From contig NZ_CATNLY010000054.1 of the NCBI RefSeq assembly GCF_950100655.1, positions 1 through 64,000 of the forward strand: 64,000 bases of DNA, read 5' to 3'. The notes beneath the pieces are model-generated. The model ran no database searches, was not told the DNA's origin, and saw nothing but the letters and a program-made list of their open reading frames with translations. The position numbers were made by a program, and so were the translations under genes. Below, piece after piece: positions 37,922 through 46,024 of this stretch. Origin of the DNA: Pleomorphomonas sp. T1.2MG-36 (GTDB lineage Bacteria > Pseudomonadota > Alphaproteobacteria > Rhizobiales > Pleomorphomonadaceae). Within the stretch, counting starts at the first letter, position 1. Every line of letters starts with the position of its first letter.

Positions 37922-38325
37922 CAGACAGCTGCGCTGCGGCAGGTCACGACAGATGGGGGGATATTGCCGCGAGGGGTTTCAGCGTTCCGGCCGTACGCAC
38001 TCGTCGAACCGCCGAGAGACCGCGCCCCTCCCATGAGGCCGGACATGCGTCCCAGGGGCCGAGCCATCCTCCAGAGATGCAATAGGGAAGTTGCCAGGAC
38101 GAGTGAGGGTTTGCGCTCGTGACTACTTTTGGGCTGACAACTTCATCAGGATTAGTTTTCAGGGTCGGTGCAAGCTGTATTATTGGTAATACAAACGGTT
38201 GGTACTACATAATGCTTACGACGAAATAGGTCCCGAAATATAACGGTGCACCCCGTGTCTGATCAATCTAACGTATGTCAGGGGGCTCGGCGGAGGGATA
38301 AGCTCCGGTCCGTTTACGGGGATGC
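37922..38325. other. Intergenic region with TGTATTA palindrome
   Basis: About 400 bases. TGTATTA-TTGG-TAATACA (38176-38193) is a perfect inverted repeat with a 4-base spacer in an AT-rich stretch, a good operator candidate. No gene seen. Confidence 0.45.
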
Positions 38326-38538
38326 ATGATGATCCAAATGGCAGATCGACTGGTCAAAAACCCTCGGCCGGAATACGTCGATTTCATCGAGATATGCAGC
38401 TATATGGAGATAAGGCAGGGCATCCGGCGGCAGCTTATCGTTGAAGCGTTGCTGTCCGCTGCGCTGAGCCTTTGCGGGGAGACGAAGGCTTTTTCGGAAG
38501 CAACCGAGACCGTCCGCGCTCGGTACGGCGTTGAGTAG
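38326..38538 (+). CDS. Small protein of unknown function
   Basis: 70 residues, MMIQMADRLVKNPRPEYVDF, then IEICSYMEIRQGIRRQLIVE, and ending CGETKAFSEATETVRARYGVE. Mostly helical, no membrane segment. GGGG lies a few bases upstream of ATG 38326. It lies downstream of the 38176 palindrome and converges with another small gene. I do not recognise it. Confidence 0.5.
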   Translation: MMIQMADRLVKNPRPEYVDFIEICSYMEIRQGIRRQLIVEALLSAALSLCGETKAFSEATETVRARYGVE

Positions 38539-38580
38539 GCCTGTCGATGCGGCCGCCGGTGACTCGTTTCCGCCCGACAT

Positions 38581-38868
38581 TCAAGGTGCCGCTCCGCTAT
38601 CGATAAACTCGTATAGGGCGCTCTCATCCTCGAAAGAGAAATACTGAGCCGCAGTCGCCAACCCGAAAGACAGGACGTCCGAACTCGGAATGCGCCCTTC
38701 AGCTAGCTCTACCATCAAACCATCCAGCAGTCCTTGGAGATCTTGCATCGAGCATGCAATGCCGCGCTTGGCTAGATATTCGCCGATCCCAATGGTGACC
38801 GCCCTTCGGAAGTACTCTCTCCTTCTATCAGTGGGGAGGACCATGGCGTCCCTGTAATAAGTGCCCAT
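38581..38868 (-). CDS. Small protein of unknown function
   Basis: 95 residues, MGTYYRDAMVLPTDRRREYF, RRAVTIGIGEYLAKRGIACS, MQDLQGLLDGLMVELAEGRI. Gene-like composition, no signal peptide or membrane helix. It lies 31 bases downstream of the GGDEF gene on the same strand, so probably co-transcribed with it. Family not recognised. Confidence 0.6.
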   Translation of the reverse strand: MGTYYRDAMVLPTDRRREYFRRAVTIGIGEYLAKRGIACSMQDLQGLLDGLMVELAEGRIPSSDVLSFGLATAAQYFSFEDESALYEFIDSGAAP

Positions 38869-38899
38869 TCAAGGGTCTCCGGGTTTGTGCAGCGCGTTG

Positions 38900-40498
38900 T
38901 TATGCTTTCGGATCAAGCGTTGTCCCTCTGGGCGATGGCAGAGTTGCCACCGTGGCGCCACCGCGTCCGCCCTCGGCACGGTTTCGACCGTTTGCTTTTG
39001 CCAGATAGAGCCAGCCGTCTGCTCGGGAGATCAACGAAACCGCACTGTCTCCCTGAACGGCTACGGTATATCCGATGCTTACCGTCACGGTGCCGTGAGG
39101 CGAGAAGTCGTGGGGGATTCCCATCGCCTCGATGTCGCACCTCAGCTGCTCGACCAAACTTGAGAGCGACTGTCCTTCGGTTTCCCACAGAACCAACGTG
39201 AATTCCTCGCCGCCGTATCGGGCCGCCATCTCGTCCTGCTTGGATGCGAACTTGCGGATTATGGTGCCGAGCACACGTAGGACGTCATCTCCGCTGGCGT
39301 GGCCATAATGATCGTTGAACGCCTTAAATGCGTCGATGTCGATCATAACGAGCGAGAATCCGACCCCCTTGGTTTCGAGGCGTTGGAGCGAGGTCTGGAG
39401 ACTCCGATCGAGTGCTCGCCTATTCGCCAGCTCGGTGAGACCGTCGCTGTGGACAGACATCTCCAGACTGTCGAGCATTATGTTGATTGCCCTTCCAAGG
39501 AGCGACAAATCCGGCAAGGGGGATAGAACGTTGACCCTTCGCGACCAGTCACCCGCCGACACACGTGCGGCAACGTCGGTCGCCTGCTTTAGCCAACGCA
39601 GGATCGACCATTCGAGCACCGCATAAGTCAAAGAGGCGATGCAGAGGATGACAAGGCCCATAACGGCAAGCCGCCGAAGCATACTGCTCACCGCCGCGTC
39701 ATGCACGGATTTTGTCGAGATTCCGAATGCCACCCTATCCATTGTGCCGGGCAGAAGCGCCACGCCGATGACGTCGTCTCCCGCACCGTAGGTTCCCGGC
39801 TGAATCAGGCCGTCACCGATCTGGATCGCTCGACGGACCGCTTCCGGGGAAATTGCGTTGCCCGTTCCAAGAATTGTTCCCGAGTCCAAGCGATTGCCAT
39901 TAGCATCCAGCAGCATGGCATGCGTCAGGGGAAGCTCGAACTGTTGGAGCGTCACCTGGCGGAGATAGTCAGTGTTGAGAGCAATGGCGAGAACGAAGAC
40001 GATTGTGTTCTGACTTCGAACTGCTCTGGCCGACTGTGTGATGACTTTGTTGACGATTCTACTCGGAATGAAATCACTCCAGACCACACGGTCGGTTGCA
40101 AGCGCGTGCTTGAAATACTCGCGGTCCCCGACATAGACGCCGACGGCGCTTTTGTCGGAGGAACACTCTATGACGCCGTGCGGTCCGATGAGCGAAATGC
40201 GCTCGACCTTTTGCTGGATCCGGAGAATGCGGGCCAGGCTCTCATTGCAATTATTCGTCGACAGACTTCTCAACTCATGGCTTAGAGCAATGGTCTCAGA
40301 CAGCCTTTCGACCTCGGCTCGCGCGTCAACGAACGCTGTCCGTGTTCTGGCCAGCGAAGCGGCCATACTCTTGTCGATGGCTTCGAGTTGCTGCGCCAGA
40401 TCCGACCGAGTCCATATTATCTCATTGGCGATAAAGGGAACCAACCCTGCCAGCATCGCCATAAGGAGCACGATCCTCGCCCTGAGAAGGCCTACCAT
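38900..40498 (-). CDS. Membrane diguanylate cyclase (GGEEF)
   Basis: 532 residues. N-terminal membrane helix (RARIVLLMAMLAGLVPFIAN), a periplasmic dCache-like sensor of about 230 residues (NCNESLARILRIQQKVERIS, then SAVGVYVGDREYFKHALATD), a second helix (LAVMGLVILCIASLTYAVLE), HAMP, and GGDEF at the end: SDGLTELANRRALDRSLQ, MIDIDAFKAFNDHYGHASGD and active site AARYGGEEFTLVL (GGEEF, competent). No EAL domain. Predicted to make c-di-GMP in response to an external small molecule. Divergent from a small MucR-like gene. Confidence 0.94.
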   Translation of the reverse strand: MVGLLRARIVLLMAMLAGLVPFIANEIIWTRSDLAQQLEAIDKSMAASLARTRTAFVDARAEVERLSETIALSHELRSLSTNNCNESLARILRIQQKVERISLIGPHGVIECSSDKSAVGVYVGDREYFKHALATDRVVWSDFIPSRIVNKVITQSARAVRSQNTIVFVLAIALNTDYLRQVTLQQFELPLTHAMLLDANGNRLDSGTILGTGNAISPEAVRRAIQIGDGLIQPGTYGAGDDVIGVALLPGTMDRVAFGISTKSVHDAAVSSMLRRLAVMGLVILCIASLTYAVLEWSILRWLKQATDVAARVSAGDWSRRVNVLSPLPDLSLLGRAINIMLDSLEMSVHSDGLTELANRRALDRSLQTSLQRLETKGVGFSLVMIDIDAFKAFNDHYGHASGDDVLRVLGTIIRKFASKQDEMAARYGGEEFTLVLWETEGQSLSSLVEQLRCDIEAMGIPHDFSPHGTVTVSIGYTVAVQGDSAVSLISRADGWLYLAKANGRNRAEGGRGGATVATLPSPRGTTLDPKA

Positions 40499-40659
40499 GA
40501 GAGTTTCCAGAGTTACACATAACTTACTTTATTCTTCAGTATTTTACAAAGTGCTAATAAATATTGAACAGCATATATATTGATCGGTAGATCTGTTGTT
40601 ACCCGTCTAGGCAGGTATGGACAGAGGTGACATTCCCGACCGATGTGACACTATTAGCC
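40499..40659. promoter_or_regulatory. Promoter region of diguanylate cyclase gene
   Basis: AT-rich segment (40505-40600) upstream of the minus-strand cyclase gene and downstream of the MucR-like small gene. No clear operator. Confidence 0.35.
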
Positions 40660-40818
40660 TCAGCCCAGCGAAAAAAGCCCCTCACGGCTAGCGACCACGT
40701 CGTGAACAGAGGCGATGAGAGCTTGGAGTTCCGAGGCCTGAAGCGAGTTGTTTAAAACGTAGGCAGCAGCATTGGTCGCAGACATGTCGAACGTGGTGCA
40801 GTCAGCTTCCTCCGTCAT
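40660..40818 (-). CDS. MucR-like N-terminal domain only, 52 residues
   Basis: Minus-strand frame of 52 codons, MTEEADCTTFDMSATNAAAY, VLNNSLQASELQALIASVHD, VVASREGLFSLG. The pattern (V/A)AAYV-x-N-x(2)-(V/L)-x(3)-(D/E)L-x-x-LI-x-x-VH is that of the N-terminal oligomerisation region of MucR/Ros regulators. The zinc-finger DNA-binding part that should follow is absent: a TGA ends the frame just there. GGAAG sits 8 bases upstream of the ATG, so it may be translated. It could be a decayed mucR or a dominant-negative partner of the chromosomal MucR. Confidence 0.6.
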   Translation of the reverse strand: MTEEADCTTFDMSATNAAAYVLNNSLQASELQALIASVHDVVASREGLFSLG

Positions 40819-40956
40819 GTCGTCTTCTTCCGCGCGGGTATTTCGGACCAGCTATAGTATCTTTAAGGAAATAAACATCGGTTGCATGGATCGGAGTTCT
40901 ACGCAAACCTGTAGCGAGGCGAACCGTAACAGTTCGCCGAAGCGGAGGTTCCAGAC

Positions 40957-41415
40957 ATGCTCCAGTCCGAAAGATATAAGGCGGCCGTACACGAAGCCGG
41001 GCATGCGATCATGGCCGTCGCCTGCGAGTTCAAGGGTATCCGGATCGAGTTGTCCGAAGCCGACAACAGCCTTGGCAGGACGTTTTTCGATGACACACCC
41101 ATCCTCTCCGAGCACGACCGTATCCGACACGTGCTTGTGGCACTTGCCGGAATGCTGACCGAACAACTGGTCACCGGCGAAGCCCCTCCCCTTGACCACA
41201 CCTGGGGGCATTTTGAAAAAGCCAGGTCCCATGCGGCAGCTCTACCCGGGCATACGCCTGAGAGCCTCGTTGAAAGAGCATGGGACTATCTGAAGCATCA
41301 CGTGCCGATGGGGCTGGTCGAGGAGGTGGCCATGGCAGCGATGCTCAACGACGGGCTCTCGGCCGAGGAGTTCACGGAATACACGGACCGGATCTTGCCG
41401 ATCGACCTAGGATAG
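40957..41415 (+). CDS. Stand-alone M41 (FtsH)-like peptidase domain protein
   Basis: 152 residues. YKAAVHEAGHAIMAVACEFK contains HEAGH, the HExxH zinc site of M41 peptidases, in the same helical context as in FtsH (the A-x-HEAGHA motif). The third ligand would be an Asp/Glu in the HTWGHFEKA or later helices. The AAA+ ATPase and membrane segments of FtsH are missing, so this is a soluble, ATPase-free peptidase-like protein. Such proteins are annotated as M50/M41-like in Rhizobiales; activity is unproven. A second, degenerate copy of its C-terminus lies antisense at 45.75-45.95 kb. Confidence 0.8.
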   Translation: MLQSERYKAAVHEAGHAIMAVACEFKGIRIELSEADNSLGRTFFDDTPILSEHDRIRHVLVALAGMLTEQLVTGEAPPLDHTWGHFEKARSHAAALPGHTPESLVERAWDYLKHHVPMGLVEEVAMAAMLNDGLSAEEFTEYTDRILPIDLG

Positions 41416-41612
41416 ATTTATTGCCTGAGTTATCGGCATTCCCATCAGACCTGTTGAAGATTTATCTATTGCGACTGTAGATCGTTCAACGAAGCGTGAA
41501 ACAAAGCCAGGGAAGGCAAAATACCTAATCGAATGAAAGGGTTTTCGGAGCGATGCGGTAACTCATTGTCAATGCACACGAGCTAGATTCGTTCTAGAAG
41601 TGAGGCTAAGCT

Positions 41613-43286
41613 ATGCGCATCAAAACGAAAATCCTTTCACTTTCGGCGGCTTTCGCCATTGGTTTGGCGAGCCTTACCGGTTTAGGCGTTAACTCGATCC
41701 TTAGCTATGGCGAGATGGTCACAGAGCTCGACCACACGCATGTTCATGCGTTTCTAGGCGAGGAGCTCAATGGCATCGTCACCTCGGTCGTCGCCGACTC
41801 TCGGGGGATCTACGCGGCTGCCGACACCAAGACGGCCGAGAACTATGCCAAGGGCATAAGGGCAAGCCTCGACAAGTTGAACAAGCTTCTCGTGGAGTGG
41901 GACAACATCGCCGACGAGGGTGACAAGGCGGCGCTTTCCGAAGTTAAAACACAAGCGGCGGACTTTACAAAGTTCCGGACCGAGCTGGCGCGTCTTGGTG
42001 TGGAGGTCTCTCCGGTCGAAGCCAACAAGTTCGGAAACAACGATGAGAACCGGGCGAACCGAAAGGCGTTTCAGGCTCGCATTGATGCCCTTGTAGAGCA
42101 AAACATGGCTGACCTTAAGGTTCAGCAAGACCTCATGGAGGTGTTCGCCCGGCAAAGGGTCACAACGTTTGTCCTGCTGGCCGCCGGCGGCTCTTCGCTT
42201 CTCCTGATCTACTCTCTTTGGCTCAGCATTTTTGCCGTGTCGCGGCCGCTCGATCGTGTGGCCAATGTCGTTGGCAAGATTGCCGATGGTGCCTATCAGA
42301 CTGAAATTCCCGCCGTCAGCGGGACGGATGAGATTGCGAACCTCTGGCGAGCGACCGGCAAGCTTCGGGATAAGGCTGTTGAGGCGGAACAGCTGAAGGC
42401 GGAGCAGGAAGTAAACGATGCGAAGGCAGCACAGGAACTCATTCTGGAACGCAATCGCATTGCCGATCGGTTCCAGTCCAGCATGGGCAGGCTCGCTGAG
42501 GATTTTGTGAGTGTGTCCAAGGAAGTGGCCTCGTCGGCGGAGAATCTCTCTGCAACAGCCGAAGAGACCTCACGCCAAGCTCAAGCCGTGACCGGCGCCG
42601 CCGAGGAAGCCGCGCTCAACGTCGAGGGTGTTGCCTCAGCGACCGAGGAAATGACCGGTTCCGTGCAGGAGATCAACAGCCAGGTTACGCGGTCAGCAGC
42701 GGTTGCGCTGACGGCGACCGAAGAAGCCTCCCGCACCGAGGCTCAAATCCGGGAACTGTCGGCTGCCGCCGCCCAGATCGGCGATGTGGTCAATCTCATC
42801 TCAGCGATCGCTGGCCAGACCAACCTTCTGGCGCTCAACGCGACGATCGAAGCCGCCCGTGCCGGCGAGGCTGGCAAGGGCTTTGCCGTTGTTGCCTCGG
42901 AGGTGAAGAACCTTGCTGGACAGACCGCCAAGGCAACCGAGGAAATTTCCAAGAAGGTCAACGAGATCCAGGCTGCGACCTCCGCCACGGTCGGATCAAT
43001 CGAAACCATTGTCTCCACCATTGCCACCATCCGCGACCTCACCTCGGCGATTGCCGGATCTGTTGAGCAACAGGGCCATGCTACCTCGGAAATCGCCAAC
43101 AACACCCAGCGCGCGTCGGTTGGCACCCATGAGGTCACTCAGAACATCCACGGCGTTGGCCATGCCGCCGAGCAGACGGGGGCGGCTGCCACACAGCTCA
43201 TGCAGCTGTCATCCGGCCTCCAGGGGCGCGCCACGGACCTCGAAAGGGAAGTGGAGATTTTTGTGAGGACTCTACGCGCCGGCTGA
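41613..43286 (+). CDS. Chemoreceptor (MCP) with four-helix-bundle sensor
   Basis: 557 residues. Membrane helices at about 8-28 and 182-205; between them a helical periplasmic domain of about 150 residues ([20 protein letters not shown], then [20 protein letters not shown]). HAMP follows ([20 protein letters not shown]). The signalling tip contains [20 protein letters not shown], then [21 protein letters not shown]-terminus [14 protein letters not shown] ends in a generic tail without the NWETF-type tether. Single gene. Confidence 0.95.
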   Translation: MRIKTKILSLSAAFAIGLASLTGLGVNSILSYGEMVTELDHTHVHAFLGEELNGIVTSVVADSRGIYAAADTKTAENYAKGIRASLDKLNKLLVEWDNIADEGDKAALSEVKTQAADFTKFRTELARLGVEVSPVEANKFGNNDENRANRKAFQARIDALVEQNMADLKVQQDLMEVFARQRVTTFVLLAAGGSSLLLIYSLWLSIFAVSRPLDRVANVVGKIADGAYQTEIPAVSGTDEIANLWRATGKLRDKAVEAEQLKAEQEVNDAKAAQELILERNRIADRFQSSMGRLAEDFVSVSKEVASSAENLSATAEETSRQAQAVTGAAEEAALNVEGVASATEEMTGSVQEINSQVTRSAAVALTATEEASRTEAQIRELSAAAAQIGDVVNLISAIAGQTNLLALNATIEAARAGEAGKGFAVVASEVKNLAGQTAKATEEISKKVNEIQAATSATVGSIETIVSTIATIRDLTSAIAGSVEQQGHATSEIANNTQRASVGTHEVTQNIHGVGHAAEQTGAAATQLMQLSSGLQGRATDLEREVEIFVRTLRAG

Positions 43287-43379
43287 CGGCTGCCGAGCCA
43301 TGCGGGGAATGGCTCAGGCCGTTGGCAGGCCAACAACAGGACATAACTTCATAAAAACCCTCTGCTTAAAGTTCACCTA

Positions 43380-44385
43380 TTGGGCGAGCCTTACGACAAG
43401 TCGGATCCCTGTCGGCATGCTCTTCTGTCGCAGGGGTTTGAAGCCGACCGCTTGCCTCTCCAGCCAATGAGCATCGCGGGTGCCGGAGATGGCGACTTGT
43501 TGGTCATCACCGGCCGAACTGATCCCCGGATCCATACTCCGGAGAACCTGCTGCAGATCGTTGGCGACAGGAAGAAGCGGACCGTCCTCTACCTGACCGG
43601 CATGGCGTCCGATACCTTCATGGCATTTGAGCAGGCCGGCTTCCCGTTCATCAACATCACCACGGATGCGAGCGTGACGGGCCTCGTCAACCTCATCGCC
43701 CAGGTTGATGCGAACGCAGTCTACCGCGCTTCCAGAGCAGCTGCGATCCGCGCCTCGATGTCCAACAAGATCGCCAATTCCGTGGTCGACCTGTTCGCCC
43801 GGCTTCGTGCCAATCCGGTAGCGCCGAAGCTTGAAGAATTGTCGCGCCAGCGCAGGGCGATGAAAGAACTCATCGGCAAGTCGCCGATGTCGGCCTGGAT
43901 CGACCTGATTCGAAACTATCACGATGGCACGGCTGAGCATTGATCCCTCGTGTCCGGCTATACGTTGGCCTTCGCGCGGGCTCTTGGGTTCGGCGAGATG
44001 CAGACGGGACGCCTGTTCGACGTCGCCTTCTTCCACAACGTGGGAAAAGCCAAGATACCGCTAGAGATCTTGGACAAGTCCGGTCAGACTCGAGTCTGAG
44101 GAATGGGAGATCATGAAACGTCATTTTCTCCATAGCTACGAAATCCTGCCCCGCGATGGGCACACCCGAGGCGAGATCGCCCGGGTTGCTCGCGACCATC
44201 GCGAGTACCTTGACAGGTCAGGCTACCCGAACGGGCTTCGGGGCAACGAGATAGATGACATTACCCGCTTCATCACTATCTGCGATATCTTTGCTGCCTT
44301 GACCGAAAAGCGAGCCTACAAGGCGCCTAAGCGACTCGACGAGGCCTATACCATCCTCGTTTCGATGGTGGGCACAAAGCTGGAC
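43380..44385 (+). pseudogene. HD-GYP phosphodiesterase, 5' part, disrupted
   Basis: The intact start of an HD-GYP c-di-GMP phosphodiesterase-like gene: DLLVITGRTDPRIHTPENLL, then LYLTGMASDTFMAFEQAGFP, MKELIGKSPMSAWIDLIRNY and HDGTAEH followed by a TGA (43941-43943). The same frame resumes SLVSGYTLAFARALGF, then LFDVAFFHNVGKAKIPLEIL. A frameshift at about 44085-44095 leads to EEWEIMKRHFLHSYEIL and REYLDRSGYPNGLRGNEIDD (GYP motif present). The metal-binding HD is HN here, and HHE is DHRE. An IS5-type element is inserted at 44386. Stop codon, frameshift, lost HD residue and insertion together show a pseudogene. Confidence 0.88.
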
Positions 44386-45660
44386 GGTTCTAAAAACCTC
44401 GCCAAATCAGGGTTTTTGTGATTCCCTTCGTCCTATGGCGGAGGGCTCTGGAGATGTCTGGACTGCCTGGCTTTTTTGACTTTGACGACCGGCTGAAGCG
44501 CCTGAGCGATCTCGGCGATCAGTTGGAGGCGTTCGGCAAGACCGTTGATTTCGAGATGTTCCGCGGCGACCTATCGGCGGCGCTCGGCTATACCAGCGGC
44601 CCGCAGGGCGGTCGGCCACCGTTCGATCCGGTGATGATGTTCAAGGTGCTGGTGATCCAGGCGGCCAACAACCTCTCCGACGAGCGCGCCGAGTTCCTGA
44701 TCAACGACCGCCTGTCGTTCATGCGCTTCCTCGGCTTGACGCTTTCGGACCGGGTGCCGGACGCGCGGACGATCTGGCTGTTCCGGGAGAAGCTCACTCG
44801 GGCCGAGGCGATCAAGCCGCTGTTCGACCGTTTCGATGCTGCGCTGCGCGCTTCCGGCTATATCGCCGTGTCCGGCCAGATCGTCGATGCGACGCTGGTG
44901 TCGGCCCCAAAGCAGCGCATGACCGACGAGGAGAGGGAGAAGGTCAAACAGGGACGGATTCCTGAAGGCTGGAAGGCTCGCCCCGCCAAACTCCGCCACA
45001 AGGACCGTGACGCTCGCTGGACGGTGAAGTTCAAGAAGGCCAAGCAGAAAGCCGACGGGACCAAGCCGCCGGTCGACATCGCCATCCCGACCTACGGCTA
45101 TCAGAACCATGTGTCGATCGACGCCGGCTTTGGCTTCATCCGCAAATGGCAGGCTACCGATGCCGCCTTGTATGAAGGTGCCGTGCTGCGCAAGGGACTG
45201 CTCGACAAGACCAATACGGCAGGGAAAGTCTGGGCCGACACGGCTTACCGCAGCCAGGAGAACGAGAGGTTCATGGATGACAACGGCTTCGTCAGCTGCG
45301 TCCATCGCAAAAAGCCCAAAGGCAAACCGATGAGTGAGGCGACGCGGAGAGCCAACAATCTCAAGTCCAAGGTGCGCTCTCACGTCGAGCACGTCTTTGC
45401 CGAACAGAAGAGCCGGATGGGGCTGTTCATCCGGACCATCGGCATTGCCAGGGCGACGACCAAGATCGGGCTCGCCAACCTCGTCTACAACATCAAACGG
45501 CTGATCTGCCTGGAACGGAGAGCGGTGGCATAGGTGGGACCCATCCCGATGAGAGATGATGGCCCGCAAGGGACACCCAAAGCCCCTGCGATATTGCCCC
45601 CCTCAGGTCGCGCGTGCAATCGACGGTCCCGGCGTGTTGGCAAACCCGATTAATAGAACC
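44386..45660 (+). mobile_element. IS5-family insertion sequence
   Basis: 1275 bp bounded by imperfect inverted ends: left GGTTCTAAAAACCTCGCCAA and right, read inward, GGTTCTATTAATCGGGTTTG. The element carries one intact transposase gene and about 125 bases of 3' non-coding sequence. It splits an HD-GYP pseudogene. The flanks do not show an obvious exact target duplication: both carry a version of AAGCT(G/C)GAC at slightly different distances, so a rearrangement after insertion is possible. Confidence 0.82.
44454..45533 (+). CDS. IS5-family transposase
   Basis: 359 residues, MSGLPGFFDFDDRLKRLSDL, then PFDPVMMFKVLVIQAANNLS, the IS5-type N-terminal DNA-binding region. DDE-type catalytic residues are in IVDATLVSAPKQRM (first Asp), VWADTAYRSQENERF (second Asp) and HVEHVFAEQKSRMGLFIRTI (Glu). 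An N-terminal extension from GTG 44418 is possible. Frame is complete, so the element may still be active. Confidence 0.92.
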   Translation: MSGLPGFFDFDDRLKRLSDLGDQLEAFGKTVDFEMFRGDLSAALGYTSGPQGGRPPFDPVMMFKVLVIQAANNLSDERAEFLINDRLSFMRFLGLTLSDRVPDARTIWLFREKLTRAEAIKPLFDRFDAALRASGYIAVSGQIVDATLVSAPKQRMTDEEREKVKQGRIPEGWKARPAKLRHKDRDARWTVKFKKAKQKADGTKPPVDIAIPTYGYQNHVSIDAGFGFIRKWQATDAALYEGAVLRKGLLDKTNTAGKVWADTAYRSQENERFMDDNGFVSCVHRKKPKGKPMSEATRRANNLKSKVRSHVEHVFAEQKSRMGLFIRTIGIARATTKIGLANLVYNIKRLICLERRAVA

Positions 45661-45750
45661 GTCAAGCTCGACCCGGATCTGGTGCGCCTGTTCGGGCAAG
45701 TCGTAGATGAAGGATCCGTAAGATTTTGTTCAGACGTTGCTGCGGCTTAA
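45661..45750 (+). pseudogene. HD-GYP phosphodiesterase, 3' end after IS5 insertion
   Basis: Directly after the right IS end the frame reads VKLDPDLVRLFGQVVDEGSV and stops at 45750. It matches the C-terminal end expected after ILVSMVGTKLD on the left side of the element. KLD is found on both sides of the insertion, but the DNA differs at one base, so the two halves may not derive from the same original copy. Confidence 0.78.
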
Positions 45751-45947
45751 GGGGCGATTGTGTGCTGAAATACCAGTAGCGTGATTTGCCGTCGCGTTAC
45801 GATCGAGTCGAAATGGATCGGCTTTGTTCGCTCTGAATATTCAGAGAGCGCTTCGGTCGAAAGCCCGTCGCTCAGCATCACCGCCATGGTCATTTCCTCG
45901 ACGAGTCCCATCGGTAAGCCGTGCTTGAGAAGCGGCCACGCTGTCTA
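45747..45947 (-). pseudogene. Antisense C-terminal fragment of M41-like peptidase gene
   Basis: On the minus strand the frame gives LKHGLPMGLVEEMTMAVMLS, then DGLSTEALSEYS and a divergent tail up to a TAA at 45747-45749. It is clearly related to LKHHVPMGLVEEVAMAAMLN, DGLSAEEFTEYT of the intact gene at 40957-41415. The N-terminal part including HEAGH is lost; an in-frame stop occurs just upstream. The 3' end overlaps the HD-GYP fragment by a few bases. Confidence 0.85.
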
Positions 45948-46024
45948 AAAGTATAGCTTGGCGGCAATCTCTACTGCGCGCGAGCGAGGCAAGGCGCTGT
46001 GCGGGCCTCGCCTCGGCTCTTTGT

